Numbered from the stretch's first letter, positions 18,275-27,698 are shown. The stretch: 64,000 bases of DNA from Mycolicibacterium canariasense (GCF_002101555.1 NZ_LQOL01000052.1:124001-188000), one strand, 5' to 3'. Program-made: numbers and translations. Notes: generated by a model from the sequence alone, not told the origin.

Positions 18275-20491
18275 ATGGGCGACCTGAGCGTCGGCAGGCC
18301 GGTCGACCGGGTCGAGGGACGCGCCAAGGTCACCGGGGCCACCCGGTACACCGCCGACACCCCGGTGGCCGGGGTGACCTACGCGGCGCTGGTGCAGTCC
18401 GAGATACCGCACGGCGTGGTGACCGAGGAATCGGTGGCGGCCGCCGCTGCGGTCGCCACCGCCGCGCCCGGTGTGCTCTACGTTCTGACCCCGCTGAACT
18501 GTCCACCGCTGCACGTGCTTCCCGACGACCTCACCTGGGACTTGCCGCTGGAGCGCCGGCCGCCGCTGTCGGATCTGACGGTGCAACACGTGGGCCAGCA
18601 CATGGCCGTGGTGGTCGCGGATTCGCCCGAGAACGCGGCGCAGGCGGCCGCGCTGATGCGGTTCGAGTACCGGAGCGTACCAGCGCAATTGACGGCCAAC
18701 CAGGTGCTCGCGGAGCCGGTGCCCGCCGACGAGCGGGACGGTCTCGTCCGGCACGGGGCCTACCGCCCCGACCATTTCGTCAAACTCGACGACGAGAAGC
18801 TGCAAGATCGTCGCGGGCCGGATGCCGAACCCACCGGAGTGCGGATCGCTGCCCGGTACACCACCGCACGCAACACCCACTATCCGATCGAACTGTCGGC
18901 CACCATCGCCGAATGGACCGGTGACACCCTGACGGTGCACGACAGCACCCGCTGGATCACCGGTGAACGCCGGGCGCTGGCCGCCTATCTCGGGGTCCCC
19001 GAAGAGCGGGTGCACATCGTCTCCGAATTCGTCGGCGGTGCGTTCGGGTCCAAGAGCTTCCTGTGGATGCACGTGGTGCTGTGTGCCGTCGCCGCACGCG
19101 CGGTGGGCCGTCCGGTGAAGCTGGTGCTGACCCGCAATCAGATGTTCACCTCGACCGGTCACCGGCCGCGCACCGAACAACAGGTGGCGCTGGTCGCCGA
19201 CACCGACGGCGCCCTGCTCAGCACCGAGCAGCACACCCTCACCGAAACCTCCACCGTCGCGCACTTCTGCGAACCGGTCGGACTGTCCGCACGCTTCCTG
19301 TACCAGTCTGCGCGACTGGCGGTTTCGCACACCGTGGCCCGAATCAACGCGCCCACACCGTGTTTCATGCGTGGCCCGGGTGAGGCGCCCGGGCTGTTCG
19401 CACTCGAGGTCGCCATGGACGAACTGGCCGAGCGGCTGCAGCTGGACCCGGTGGCGCTGCGGTTGGCCAACGACCCGCAGCTCGACCAGCCCAGCGGGCG
19501 CCCGTACTCGGGCAAGCACCTGGCCGAGTGTTATGAGCAGGGCGCGCGACGGTTCGGCTGGGCAGACCGACCGTCGAAACCCCGCTCGATGCGGCGGGAC
19601 GGCGTGCAGGTCGGCTGGGGCGTGGCCACCGCCACCTACCCGGGCCGCCGGATGCCGGCCGGCTGCCGGGTGGATACCGACGCCGACGGCCGGGTCCGGT
19701 TCGCCTCGGCCACCCACGAGATCGGCACCGGGGTGCGCACCGTGATGGCGCAACTGGCCGCCGACGGCTGCGGATTGCCGCTCGAACAGGTCAGTTTCTG
19801 CTCCGGTGACTCCAGCTTTCCCGACGCGCCCTATAGCGGTGCCTCGCAGACCACCGCGACGGTCGGCTCGGCCGTGCACGCCGCGGCGCGCGAATGGCGG
19901 CGCCGGCTCGCCGAACACTGCCCCGACTACGACGGGGATCCCACGACACTGGCCGACCTGCTGCGCCGCGGCGGAGCGCTACGGGCAGCACTCAGCTTCA
20001 CCGTGTCGGCCGGGGGAGCCGCCGAGACCGGCCCGCTGTCCCAATCCTTCGGCGCGCACTTCTGCGAGGTGGAGGTCGACGAGCAGATCGGCAGGGCCAC
20101 GGTGACGCGCTGGACGGCGGTGCTGGACTGCGGCCGGGTGCTCAACCCGAAACTGGCCACCAACCAGGTGATGGGCGGCATCACCTTCGGGATCGGAATG
20201 GCGCTGCTGGAACAGGTCCCGCGCGATCCGAGGACCGCCCAACTGATCGGCGAGTATTACGTGCCGACCCATGCCGACCGGCCGGAGTTCGACATCGCCT
20301 TCGTCGACATCGCCGATTTCGGGCTGGACCCGATCGGTGTGCGCGGCATCGGCGAGATCGGCACCTGCGGGGTGCCGGCGGCCATCGCCAACGCGATCCA
20401 CCACGCCACCGGAAAGCGGTTGCGGGACTTGCCGATAACCCTGGAAAGCCTGATGACACCCTTCTCACCCCGGTACGAGGAGCCGAGATGA
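18275..20491 (+). CDS. Molybdenum-binding subunit of a PaoC/YagR-like aldehyde oxidoreductase
   Basis: 738 residues of the xanthine-oxidase family. The N-terminus GRPVDRVEGRAKVTGATRYTAD is the family opening; the C-terminus has the catalytic base Glu694 in GIGEIGTCG, close to the position in E. coli PaoC. Such enzymes hydroxylate aldehydes or N-heterocycles using a molybdopterin cytosine cofactor. PaoC-like features, with the [4Fe-4S]-type FAD partner two genes on, favour aldehyde oxidation over xanthine oxidation. The stop overlaps the iron-sulfur subunit start (ATGA). The gene order Mo, 2Fe-2S, FAD differs from E. coli paoABC. Confidence 0.9.
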   Translation: MGDLSVGRPVDRVEGRAKVTGATRYTADTPVAGVTYAALVQSEIPHGVVTEESVAAAAAVATAAPGVLYVLTPLNCPPLHVLPDDLTWDLPLERRPPLSDLTVQHVGQHMAVVVADSPENAAQAAALMRFEYRSVPAQLTANQVLAEPVPADERDGLVRHGAYRPDHFVKLDDEKLQDRRGPDAEPTGVRIAARYTTARNTHYPIELSATIAEWTGDTLTVHDSTRWITGERRALAAYLGVPEERVHIVSEFVGGAFGSKSFLWMHVVLCAVAARAVGRPVKLVLTRNQMFTSTGHRPRTEQQVALVADTDGALLSTEQHTLTETSTVAHFCEPVGLSARFLYQSARLAVSHTVARINAPTPCFMRGPGEAPGLFALEVAMDELAERLQLDPVALRLANDPQLDQPSGRPYSGKHLAECYEQGARRFGWADRPSKPRSMRRDGVQVGWGVATATYPGRRMPAGCRVDTDADGRVRFASATHEIGTGVRTVMAQLAADGCGLPLEQVSFCSGDSSFPDAPYSGASQTTATVGSAVHAAAREWRRRLAEHCPDYDGDPTTLADLLRRGGALRAALSFTVSAGGAAETGPLSQSFGAHFCEVEVDEQIGRATVTRWTAVLDCGRVLNPKLATNQVMGGITFGIGMALLEQVPRDPRTAQLIGEYYVPTHADRPEFDIAFVDIADFGLDPIGVRGIGEIGTCGVPAAIANAIHHATGKRLRDLPITLESLMTPFSPRYEEPR

Positions 20492-21006
20492 AACTGACGG
20501 TCAACGGCACCGACACCGAGATCGACACCGATGTTCGCGCCACCCTGCTCGACGTGCTGCGCGAGCGCCTGGGGCTCACCGGCACCAAGAAGGGCTGCGA
20601 CCACGGCCTGTGTGGGGCCTGCACCGTGCACGTCGACGGCGAGCGGGTGCTCAGCTGCCTGACCCTGGCCGTGTCCATCGACGGAGCCGAGGTCACCACG
20701 GTGGAGGGGCTGGCCGACGGTGACACCCTGACGCCACTGCAACAGGCGTTCGTCGAGCACGACGGATTTCAGTGCGGCTACTGCACCCCCGGACAGCTGT
20801 CCTCGGCACACGCCCTGCTGCGTGAGCACGCCAGGGGCGACCTGTGCGCCAGCACCTTCGACGGGCCGCGCGCAGACGTGGTGAACGGGCCACCGTGCCT
20901 GTCGGGCAACGAGATTCGCGAGCGCATGGCCGGCAACATCTGCCGTTGCGGCGCCTACGCCAACATCGTCGCCGCCATCGCCTCCGTCACCGGGGACCGA
21001 CCGTGA
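20488..21006 (+). CDS. 2Fe-2S subunit of the aldehyde oxidoreductase (PaoA-like)
   Basis: 172 residues. The plant-ferredoxin-type cluster is held by Cys37, Cys42, Cys45 and Cys57 (GCDHGLCGACTVH), and the second cluster by Cys96/Cys99 (FQCGYCTPG) and Cys152/Cys154 (NICRCGAY). It passes electrons from the molybdenum centre to the FAD subunit. It lacks the long Tat leader seen in E. coli PaoA, so a cytoplasmic location is likely. It overlaps both neighbours by four bases, which implies translational coupling. Confidence 0.95.
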   Translation: MKLTVNGTDTEIDTDVRATLLDVLRERLGLTGTKKGCDHGLCGACTVHVDGERVLSCLTLAVSIDGAEVTTVEGLADGDTLTPLQQAFVEHDGFQCGYCTPGQLSSAHALLREHARGDLCASTFDGPRADVVNGPPCLSGNEIRERMAGNICRCGAYANIVAAIASVTGDRP

Positions 21007-21992
21007 AGACGTTCGCATTCCGGCACGCGGTCAGTGTTCCCGACGCGATCAACGAAGCCGCCACGGGCGCACGCTATTTCGCCGGCGGGACCAATCTGCT
21101 GGATCTGATGAAGACCGGGGTGGAGGCCCCGGACGCCCTCATCGACATCCGCCGGATCGGGCTGGACACCATCACGGCCACACCCGGTGGCGGTGTGCGC
21201 ATCGGGGCCGGGGTGACCAACAGCGCGGTGGCCAACCACCGGCTGATCAGGACCCGCTATCCGGTGCTGTCGCAGGCCATCCTGTCCGGTGCGACCACCC
21301 AGATCCGCAACATGGCCACCGCGGGCGGCAATCTGGTGCAACGCACCCGGTGCCCGTACTTCATGGATCCGGCCTTCGCGCAGTGCAACAAACGCTCACC
21401 CGGGTCGGGCTGCGCTGCGGTGGGTGGCTTCAACCGGGAGCACGCGCTGTTCGGCGCCAGTGCGCACTGCGTGGCCGTGCACCCCTCCGATATGGCCGTC
21501 GCGCTGGCGATCCTGGACGCCGTCGTGCGGCTGCGCGGCCCCGCGGGGGAGCGCACCCTCCCGATCGCAGAGTTCTTCGCGTTGCCCGGGGACCGGCCGG
21601 ACCGGGACAACACCAAGGCCGCGGACGAGCTCATCACCGCCATCGAGTTGCCGCCGACACCGTTCGCGGACGCGAGCTGGTATCTCAAGGTGCGGGATCG
21701 GCACAGCTACGCATTCGCGCTGGTGTCGGTGGCCGCCGGCGTCCAGCTCAAGGACGGGGTGATCGCGTCGGCGGCCATTGCGCTCGGCGGTGTCGCGGCC
21801 AAACCCTGGCGGTCACCGGAGGCCGAGGCGGTGCTGCGCGGTGAACGGCCGGCCACCGCGGTGTTCCGGCATGCGGCCGAACTGCTGATGGCCGGCGCGG
21901 AGCCGTTGAGCCAGAACGCGTTCAAGGTCGACCTCGGCAAGCACAGCGTGGTCCGTGCCCTGCAACATGCATGCGGCGTGAACGACGAGTGA
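21003..21992 (+). CDS. FAD subunit of the aldehyde oxidoreductase with an extra 4Fe-4S loop (PaoB-like)
   Basis: 329 residues. FAD-binding segments are FAGGTNLLDLMK (26-37) and TAGGNLVQRTRCPYF. A loop contains Cys117, Cys128, Cys137 and Cys156 (RCPYFMDPAFAQCNKRSPGSGC, then AHC), matching the extra [4Fe-4S] site known from E. coli PaoB and absent from ordinary xanthine dehydrogenases. This is the best evidence that the complex is of the PaoABC type. The GTG start at 21003 overlaps the upstream stop. Confidence 0.92.
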   Translation: MKTFAFRHAVSVPDAINEAATGARYFAGGTNLLDLMKTGVEAPDALIDIRRIGLDTITATPGGGVRIGAGVTNSAVANHRLIRTRYPVLSQAILSGATTQIRNMATAGGNLVQRTRCPYFMDPAFAQCNKRSPGSGCAAVGGFNREHALFGASAHCVAVHPSDMAVALAILDAVVRLRGPAGERTLPIAEFFALPGDRPDRDNTKAADELITAIELPPTPFADASWYLKVRDRHSYAFALVSVAAGVQLKDGVIASAAIALGGVAAKPWRSPEAEAVLRGERPATAVFRHAAELLMAGAEPLSQNAFKVDLGKHSVVRALQHACGVNDE

Positions 21993-22055
21993 ATGACCGG
22001 CGAACTGTGTGAACCGGCAGTGGCGCCCACTGACCGAACCCGAGAAACTTGTCGC

Positions 22056-22385
22056 GTGACCACGTCGACCTCGCTCGTCGCCCGAATCCTGGACTGGCTG
22101 CGCGCCGGATACCCCGAGGGCGTGCCCGGTGCCGACCGGGTGCCGCTGCTGGCCCTGCTGCGCAACACCCCGCTGACCGAGGATCAGGTCAAGGAGGTCG
22201 TCGCCAATATCACCGCGACCGGATCGCCCGCGCTGGCCGACGGGGCGATCGGCCACGACGAGATCGAGACGTTCATCGCCGAGGTCACCCACCACGACGC
22301 CGGTCCGGAGAACGTCCGCCGGGTGGCGGCCAGGCTCGCCGCCGCCGGGTGGCCGCTGTCCGGGGTGGAAGACCTCGACAGCTAG
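22056..22385 (+). CDS. DUF3349 family protein (Rv3046c-like)
   Basis: 109 residues. The segments ILDWLRAGYPEGVP, DRVPLLALL, TEDQVKEVV and VAARLAAAGWPL are characteristic of the DUF3349 family, small all-helical mycobacterial proteins of unknown function. GTG 22056 is chosen because the conserved part starts there; an upstream in-frame ATG at 21993 adds 21 unconserved residues. It occupies the position of Rv3046c next to adhC. Convergent with adhC across a strong hairpin. Confidence 0.85.
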   Translation: MTTSTSLVARILDWLRAGYPEGVPGADRVPLLALLRNTPLTEDQVKEVVANITATGSPALADGAIGHDEIETFIAEVTHHDAGPENVRRVAARLAAAGWPLSGVEDLDS

Positions 22386-22406
22386 ACCGCTAGGGCGCAG
22401 CCCGGT

Positions 22407-22436
22407 GCCGCCCGGGGAAGAGGAGGCCCGGGCGGC
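22407..22436. terminator. Bidirectional terminator hairpin between the DUF3349 gene and adhC
   Basis: GCCGCCCGGG and CCCGGGCGGC form a perfect 10-base stem with a purine-rich 10-base loop, extended further by AGCCC/GGGCT. It lies 21 bases after one stop and 18 bases from the other. No U-tract. Confidence 0.7.
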
Positions 22437-22454
22437 AGGGCTGGTGTGCCGGTC

Positions 22455-23504
22455 TCAGATCGTGGATGCGTCGATGACGAAGCGGTAGCGCACGTCCGAC
22501 GAAAGGACCCGGTCGTAGGCCTCGTTGACGTAGGACGCCTCGATGACCTCGATCTCCGGGGTGACGTCGTGCTCGGCGCAGAAGTCGAGCATCTCCTGGG
22601 TCTCCGGGATGCCGCCGATCATCGAACCCGAGATGCTGCGCCGGCCGCCGGCCAGCGCGAAGGTCGGCACCTCCAGCGGATGCTCGGGGATGCCCAGCTC
22701 GACCAGCGTGCCGTCCGTCTTGAGCAGGCCCAGGTAGGCGCCCATGCTCAGGTTGGCCGAGACGGTGTTGAGGATCAGGTCGAACTTGCCGGCCAGCTTG
22801 GTGAAGGTGTCCGGGTCGGAGGTGGCGTAGTACTCGTCGGCGCCCAGGCGCAGACCGTCCTCCATCTTCTTCAGCGACTGGCTCAGCACCGTGACGTGCG
22901 CGCCCAGCGCGTGGGCCAGCTTCACACCCATATGGCCCAGACCGCCCAGGCCGATGACGGCCACCTGCTTGCCCGGGCCCGCGTTCCAGTGCTTCAGCGG
23001 GGAGAACAGGGTGATACCGGCGCACAACAGGGGAGCGGCCTTGTCCAGTGGAATCGAGTCCGGGATGCGCAGCACGTAGTTCTCGTCGACGACGATCGCC
23101 GTGCTGTAGCCGCCGTAGGTCGGGCTGCCGTCGCGCTCGGTGGAGTTGTACGTGCCGTGCATGCCGTACTCGCCGGTGCAGTACTGCTCCTGGCCGGCCT
23201 TGCAGTTGTCGCACTCACGGCAGGAGTCGATGAAGCAGCCCACGCCGACGTGATCGCCGACCTTGTACTTGGTGACCTCGGACCCGACCTCGGTGACCAC
23301 ACCGGCGATCTCGTGGCCCGGTACCACCGGGTAGTTGGGGGTGCCCCACTCGGCCTTCACGGTGTGGATATCGCTGTGACAGATGCCCGCGAACTTGATG
23401 TCGAAGGCGACGTCGTGCGGTCCGACGGCGCGGCGCTCGACGGTGGTCTTGGTCAGCGGGCTGGTGGCCGAGGTGGCGGCGTAGGCGGAAACGGTGGTCG
23501 TCAT
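22455..23504 (-). CDS. adhC: Zinc-dependent NADP alcohol dehydrogenase
   Basis: 349 residues, medium-chain dehydrogenase of the cinnamyl-alcohol/AdhC type. The catalytic zinc site is Cys-His (GICHSDIH) with GHE (VPGHEIAG); the structural zinc is held by four cysteines in [15 protein letters not shown]. The cofactor fold shows [17 protein letters not shown]. It reduces aldehydes, or oxidises alcohols, with NADP(H); in mycobacteria it has been linked to aromatic and aliphatic aldehydes. The start at 23504 ([10 protein letters not shown]) matches the Rv3045 family. Nothing clear is seen in the 163 bases upstream. Confidence 0.95.
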   Translation of the reverse strand: MTTTVSAYAATSATSPLTKTTVERRAVGPHDVAFDIKFAGICHSDIHTVKAEWGTPNYPVVPGHEIAGVVTEVGSEVTKYKVGDHVGVGCFIDSCRECDNCKAGQEQYCTGEYGMHGTYNSTERDGSPTYGGYSTAIVVDENYVLRIPDSIPLDKAAPLLCAGITLFSPLKHWNAGPGKQVAVIGLGGLGHMGVKLAHALGAHVTVLSQSLKKMEDGLRLGADEYYATSDPDTFTKLAGKFDLILNTVSANLSMGAYLGLLKTDGTLVELGIPEHPLEVPTFALAGGRRSISGSMIGGIPETQEMLDFCAEHDVTPEIEVIEASYVNEAYDRVLSSDVRYRFVIDASTI

Positions 23505-23667
23505 GATGTCGTTCGGTCCTCTTCGTCGACTGCGTCTTCTGAGCGGGCAACACGCCTTCACTGAAACGTTAGCGAAGGTAACTGTAATCAGGGCGCGACG
23601 CTGCGCCGTCGCGCTATTTCAACAAGTACCGCGGCCCATCTAGTCCCGGCTACCCGTGTGAGCCAAG

Positions 23668-23940
23668 TTATAGACCTGATGCGCGGAATCCGGCCGTGAA
23701 GCTCACCCGGTCATAGCGTGCCAGCCCCGCTTGGGTGTAGGGATCCCCGGCGATGACGGCGTCGGCCTCGGCGGCGGACATGTCGCCGACCACCAGTACG
23801 GCGCCGCGGGCTTCGGTGCGCCCGGCCAGCAACACCCGCCCCGCGGCCACCTCCGCGGCCAGCCAGTCCAGGTGGGCCGGCCGGGTCCGGTCGACGATGT
23901 CGTCGGGCTGCAGGTAGGTCAACGTCAGCACGTGGAACAC
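23668..23940 (-). CDS. YciI-like protein
   Basis: 90 residues, a ferredoxin-like alpha/beta fold of the YCII family. The conserved His is in RPAHLDWL and the Asp in AGDPYTQAGL. Members are small proteins, sometimes with lyase or hydrolase activity on chlorinated or muconate-type compounds, but mostly of unknown function. It starts nine bases after the TetR gene stop in the same direction, so the two form one transcript opposite the ureide operon. Confidence 0.85.
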   Translation of the reverse strand: MFHVLTLTYLQPDDIVDRTRPAHLDWLAAEVAAGRVLLAGRTEARGAVLVVGDMSAAEADAVIAGDPYTQAGLARYDRVSFTAGFRASGL

Positions 23941-23949
23941 CGCCAGAGG

Positions 23950-24675
23950 TTATCGGGGCGCCAGGTTCGGAGCGGCAGCGCCCACGCGCTCACGGTGCCG
24001 CTCGATCACCGCCGCGCTGGACTCCCGTAATCGCGGGGTCGCCGCATCCACGCTGCCCAGCACACGCAGGCATGCGTCGGCCACGTGGACGGGCAGTTCC
24101 GCCCGTTCCGGGCCGTGCGGCTCCGACCACATGTTGACCAGCGACTCGACCAGCCGGAACGGCAGGTCGGCCGCCGCCGGATGCACCCCGGTGCACTCCA
24201 GCACCGCCCGGCTCGCCGCCAGGTAATGCAGCCGCAGCCGCTCCCGGTCGGACCAGAACGGTTCCAGCCGGGCGTCCCGCAATTCGGGCAGCAGATAGAG
24301 CGCGCCCAGGTTCCAGCGGCCGTTGAGCAATTGGTCACCGTCGAAGCTCGCCAGCGCGTGCAGGTGCTCCTCGGCCGTCAACGCCGGGGAGGCGTCCAAC
24401 AACGCCGGGATGAAGGCCAGGGTCGGGGTGACGGTCTGGCTCAGCAGGGCGCACAGGATGTCGTCCTTGGTGTCGAAGTAGTGATACAGCGACGCCTGCC
24501 GGATGCCGACGGATTCGGCGATACTCCGGGTGGACGTGCCCGCATAACCCAGCGTGGTGAACAGTTCGCCTGCCGCATCGAGGATTTCGTCACGGGCCGT
24601 CACTCCGGGTCGTCGCTGCGTCTGCAACCTGGGTCGGCCGGCGCGGGTGAGCGACATGGTCTCATCGTGGCCCAT
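23950..24675 (-). CDS. TetR family regulator, probable controller of the divergent ureide operon
   Basis: 241 residues. The N-terminal helix-turn-helix is ILDAAGELFTTLGYAGTSTRSIAE followed by GIRQASLYHYFDTKDDIL. The C-terminal domain is helical and unlike that of the other TetR protein in the window. The start could be 24675 or the Met six codons later. It is divergent from the 12-gene operon beginning at 24845, and the 169-base gap contains two copies of the same palindrome (24706 and 24801), the arrangement expected for a local repressor with a ligand from the pathway. Confidence 0.87.
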   Translation of the reverse strand: MGHDETMSLTRAGRPRLQTQRRPGVTARDEILDAAGELFTTLGYAGTSTRSIAESVGIRQASLYHYFDTKDDILCALLSQTVTPTLAFIPALLDASPALTAEEHLHALASFDGDQLLNGRWNLGALYLLPELRDARLEPFWSDRERLRLHYLAASRAVLECTGVHPAAADLPFRLVESLVNMWSEPHGPERAELPVHVADACLRVLGSVDAATPRLRESSAAVIERHRERVGAAAPNLAPR

Positions 24676-24705
24676 CGGGGGTGCGAAAGGTATGCCGTGC
24701 CGTAT

Positions 24706-24719
24706 CTGTCACATGACAG
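24706..24719. promoter_or_regulatory. Operator-like palindrome 1, CTGTCA-CA-TGACAG
   Basis: Perfect 6-base arms with a 2-base spacer, 30 bases upstream of the tetR start. The same arms recur at 24801-24814. Confidence 0.65.
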
Positions 24720-24800
24720 AAACGCGCGATACGCCTCGGTTACTTGCGACGCGGAATTGGTTACGCCAGCGATACCCATCGGGTACGCCGGCCGTGAAAA

Positions 24801-24814
24801 CTGTCAACTGACAG
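24801..24814. promoter_or_regulatory. Operator-like palindrome 2, CTGTCA-AC-TGACAG
   Basis: Same arms as palindrome 1, 95 bases further and 30 bases before the first ABC gene. A site near each divergent start suggests that both transcripts respond to the TetR protein. Confidence 0.65.
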
Positions 24815-24844
24815 GCCAGGCCGCGACAGATCGGGAGAACGCAC

Positions 24845-26818
24845 ATGGGCATCGTCGTTTCCGCGGTCCACGCGCCCTGCGGGGAGAGCGCAGCGATCAC
24901 CGCGGCATCGGCTCCCGAACCCGTCGCGAGCATCGACGATCTGCACGTGACGTTCCGCCGCGGCGGGCGCGACGTGCACGCGCTGCGCGGCGTCACCCTC
25001 GGCATCGCACCCGGCGAGATCCTGGGCCTGGTGGGCGAATCCGGCTCGGGTAAGAGCGTGCTGGGGTTCGGCATGCTCGGCCTGCTGCCCACCGGGGCCC
25101 GCATCGACGGCGCCATCTCGGTGGCGGGCACGGACATGGTGCACGGTGACGCCAAAACCCTGCGCAAGGTGCGCCGCCTCGACCTGGGCGCGGTGTTCCA
25201 GGACCCGATGACCTCACTGAACCCGACCATGCGCATCGGTAGACAGGTCGCAGAGGCGGCCGGTAGCACCGAGGAAGCGCTGCGGCTGCTGACCGCGGTG
25301 GGCATTCCGGAGCCGGCCCGTCGTATGCGGTCCTACCCGCACGAACTGTCCGGCGGCCTGCGGCAGCGGGTGATGATCGCCATCGCCATTGCCGGCGACC
25401 CCGAACTCATCATCGCCGACGAACCCACCACCGCACTCGACGTCACGGTGCAGGCGCAGGTGCTGACCTTATTGCAGGGCCTGCGCGACCAGATCGGGTG
25501 CAGCATCGTCTTCATCACCCACGACCTCGGAGTGGCCGCGCAGATCTCGGATCGCATCGCGGTGCTGTACGCGGGACGGATCGCCGAGATCGGGCCCACC
25601 GCCGAGGTACTCCAGACGCCCGCACACCCCTACACCCGCGGGCTGCTGCGTTCCCGGCTGACCTTGCACACGCAGCGCGGCAGGCCGCTGGCCGCATTGC
25701 CGGGCTCGGTGCCCAGCCCGCTGGAGCCGCTACCGGGATGCGCGTTCGTGCCGCGCTGCGATCTGGCCACCGAGGACTGTTCGCACACACTGCCGGACCC
25801 GATCCCGGTGGCGCCGGGCCGGGTGAGCGCCTGCCTGTTGCCACCCGGCGCGACCGAGGCCGCTGCGCAGCCCGAACCCGCGGCCGAGTCGGCGGTCCCG
25901 GTCGCCGGCGATACCGCACCGGCGATCGAATTGGCTGATATCACCAAGACTTTCGCGGTGGCCCGACGCGGCAAACTGCAGGCGCTGCGCGGGGTGACGC
26001 TCCGGGTCGGTCACGGTGAATCGGTGGCACTGGTGGGCGAGAGTGGATCGGGCAAGTCGACGCTGCTGCGCGTCATCGCCGGACTGGAGAAGCAGACCTC
26101 CGGCTCGGTCACGTTGGCCGGTGGGCAGCGCCCGCAGATGGTGTTCCAGGACGCCGGTGCCTCGCTGACGCCGTGGTTGTCGGTCGGTGAGCTGATCGCC
26201 GAACGGCTGCGCGGCACCAAGATGTCGCGGGCGCAGCGCCGCGATGCGGTCATCGAGGTGCTGGACCGGGTCGGCCTGCCCGCCGAGGTGGCCAAGTCGC
26301 GTGCCGGTCAGCTCTCCGGTGGTCAGCGGCAACGTGTTTCGCTGGCCCGGGCCACCGTGGTGCCCCCACCGGTGCTGTTGTGCGACGAGCCCACCAGCGC
26401 GCTGGACGTGTCGCTGGCCGCCTCGGTGCTCAACCTGATCGGTGATCTGCGCCGCAGCCTGGACATGTCGGTGGTGTTCGTGACGCACGATCTGTCGGTG
26501 GCCCGCGTCGTCGCCGATCGCATCGCGGTGATGTACCTGGGCCGCATCGTGGAGGTCGGCCCGGCCGAACAGGTCATCGGCGATCCCGTCCACCCGTACA
26601 CCCGGGCACTCGTCGACTCCATCCCGGACCTGGGCCGCGAATCACGGGTATTGCCAGGCGAACCCGCCAGCCCGCTGTCGCCGCCGCCAGGGTGCGCGTT
26701 CCACCCGCGCTGCCCGATCGCCGTCGACGCCTGCGCCGGTGCCGAACTCGACGTCCGCCTGGAAGGTTCGCCGGGCAACCCGCACCAGGTCGCCTGCATC
26801 GAACGGAAGGTGCGCTGA
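24845..26818 (+). CDS. Fused dipeptide/oligopeptide-type ABC transporter ATPase (DppD-DppF fusion)
   Basis: 657 residues with two complete ABC modules. The first has Walker A GESGSGKS (about 68), signature LSGGLRQR and Walker B LIIADEPT, ending in the oligopeptide-type Cys-containing tail (GCAFVPRCDLATEDC). The second repeats this with GESGSGKST (about 399), LSGGQRQR and LLCDEPT, and a second such tail (GCAFHPRCPIAVDAC). A single polypeptide thus replaces the usual DppD and DppF pair and powers import. It starts 31 bases after operator-like palindrome 2 behind a GGGAG site. The stop overlaps the next permease start (TGATG). Confidence 0.94.
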   Translation: MGIVVSAVHAPCGESAAITAASAPEPVASIDDLHVTFRRGGRDVHALRGVTLGIAPGEILGLVGESGSGKSVLGFGMLGLLPTGARIDGAISVAGTDMVHGDAKTLRKVRRLDLGAVFQDPMTSLNPTMRIGRQVAEAAGSTEEALRLLTAVGIPEPARRMRSYPHELSGGLRQRVMIAIAIAGDPELIIADEPTTALDVTVQAQVLTLLQGLRDQIGCSIVFITHDLGVAAQISDRIAVLYAGRIAEIGPTAEVLQTPAHPYTRGLLRSRLTLHTQRGRPLAALPGSVPSPLEPLPGCAFVPRCDLATEDCSHTLPDPIPVAPGRVSACLLPPGATEAAAQPEPAAESAVPVAGDTAPAIELADITKTFAVARRGKLQALRGVTLRVGHGESVALVGESGSGKSTLLRVIAGLEKQTSGSVTLAGGQRPQMVFQDAGASLTPWLSVGELIAERLRGTKMSRAQRRDAVIEVLDRVGLPAEVAKSRAGQLSGGQRQRVSLARATVVPPPVLLCDEPTSALDVSLAASVLNLIGDLRRSLDMSVVFVTHDLSVARVVADRIAVMYLGRIVEVGPAEQVIGDPVHPYTRALVDSIPDLGRESRVLPGEPASPLSPPPGCAFHPRCPIAVDACAGAELDVRLEGSPGNPHQVACIERKVR

Positions 26819-27696
26819 TGGTCAGCTCGACGCTGGACGCGATGCCCGCACCCGTGTTGGTCCGCAGCCAGAAATGGCGGCTGACGCTGCCGCAGTCCCG
26901 CTCGGCGATCGTGAACTGGGCGGGCTTCGCCCTGGTGATCCTGGTGACGTTGATCGTCGTCGCCGTGCCGCTGCTGGCGCCGCACGACCCGCTCACGCCC
27001 GTCGGGATGCCGCTGCAGCCACCGGGCGCCAACGGTTTCCTGCTCGGCACCGACAGCGTGGGGCGCGACATCCTGTCCCGCGTGCTCTACGGTGCGCGGT
27101 CCAGCTGGTTCGCCGCACTGGCGGTGGTGGCGCTCGGGCTGTTCATCGGCGGGCTGGTCGGACTGATCGCCGGTGCCACCGGCGGCTGGGTGGACGCCAC
27201 CCTGATGCGTATCACCGACGGTTTCCTGTCGCTGCCCGCCCCCGTGCTGGCGATCGCGGTGGTGGCCGCCCTCGGACCCGGCTTCCTGCACACGTTGATC
27301 GCGGTGTCCATCGTGTGGTGGCCGTTTTACGCCAGGCTGGTCCGCGGCGAGGTGGCCCGGCTGGCCGCGCGGCCGCACGTCGAAGCGGCGAAGCTGGCCG
27401 GGGTCAGTCGATTCCGGCTCGCCGGACGGCACCTGCTGCCGGGCGCGGTGCCCAATGCGCTCGTGGCGGCCAGCCTGGACATCGGCACGCTGATCCTCAC
27501 CCTGGCCGCGTTGTCGTTCCTCGGGCTCGGGCAGGCCGCGCCGGCACCCGAGTTGGGCGCCGACTCGGCACGCAACCTCAGCTACTTCCTGCAGCAGTGG
27601 TGGCTACCGGTGATGCCGGGCCTCGGCGTGCTGGTGCTGGCGCTGATCGCCAACATCGCCGGTGACTGCCTGCGCAACCTGATGAAGACGAGATAG
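26818..27696 (+). CDS. ABC transporter permease (DppC-like)
   Basis: 292 residues with about six membrane helices. The first helix is followed by the family's periplasmic segment GTDSVGRDILSRVLYGARSS, and the cytoplasmic coupling loop EAAKLAGVSRFRLAGRHLLP is present. It pairs with the DppB-like permease that begins two bases after its stop. This peptide-type import family also carries nickel, opines and ureides in other bacteria; the neighbouring allantoin genes suggest a ureide-like cargo. Confidence 0.92.
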   Translation: MVSSTLDAMPAPVLVRSQKWRLTLPQSRSAIVNWAGFALVILVTLIVVAVPLLAPHDPLTPVGMPLQPPGANGFLLGTDSVGRDILSRVLYGARSSWFAALAVVALGLFIGGLVGLIAGATGGWVDATLMRITDGFLSLPAPVLAIAVVAALGPGFLHTLIAVSIVWWPFYARLVRGEVARLAARPHVEAAKLAGVSRFRLAGRHLLPGAVPNALVAASLDIGTLILTLAALSFLGLGQAAPAPELGADSARNLSYFLQQWWLPVMPGLGVLVLALIANIAGDCLRNLMKTR

Positions 27697-27698
27697 AC

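Noticed and set aside
18275..21992. Xanthine dehydrogenase serving the ureide operon
   Set aside because: The FAD subunit has the four-cysteine loop of PaoB-type aldehyde oxidoreductases, and the operon is separate from the allantoin genes, so xanthine as substrate is not supported.
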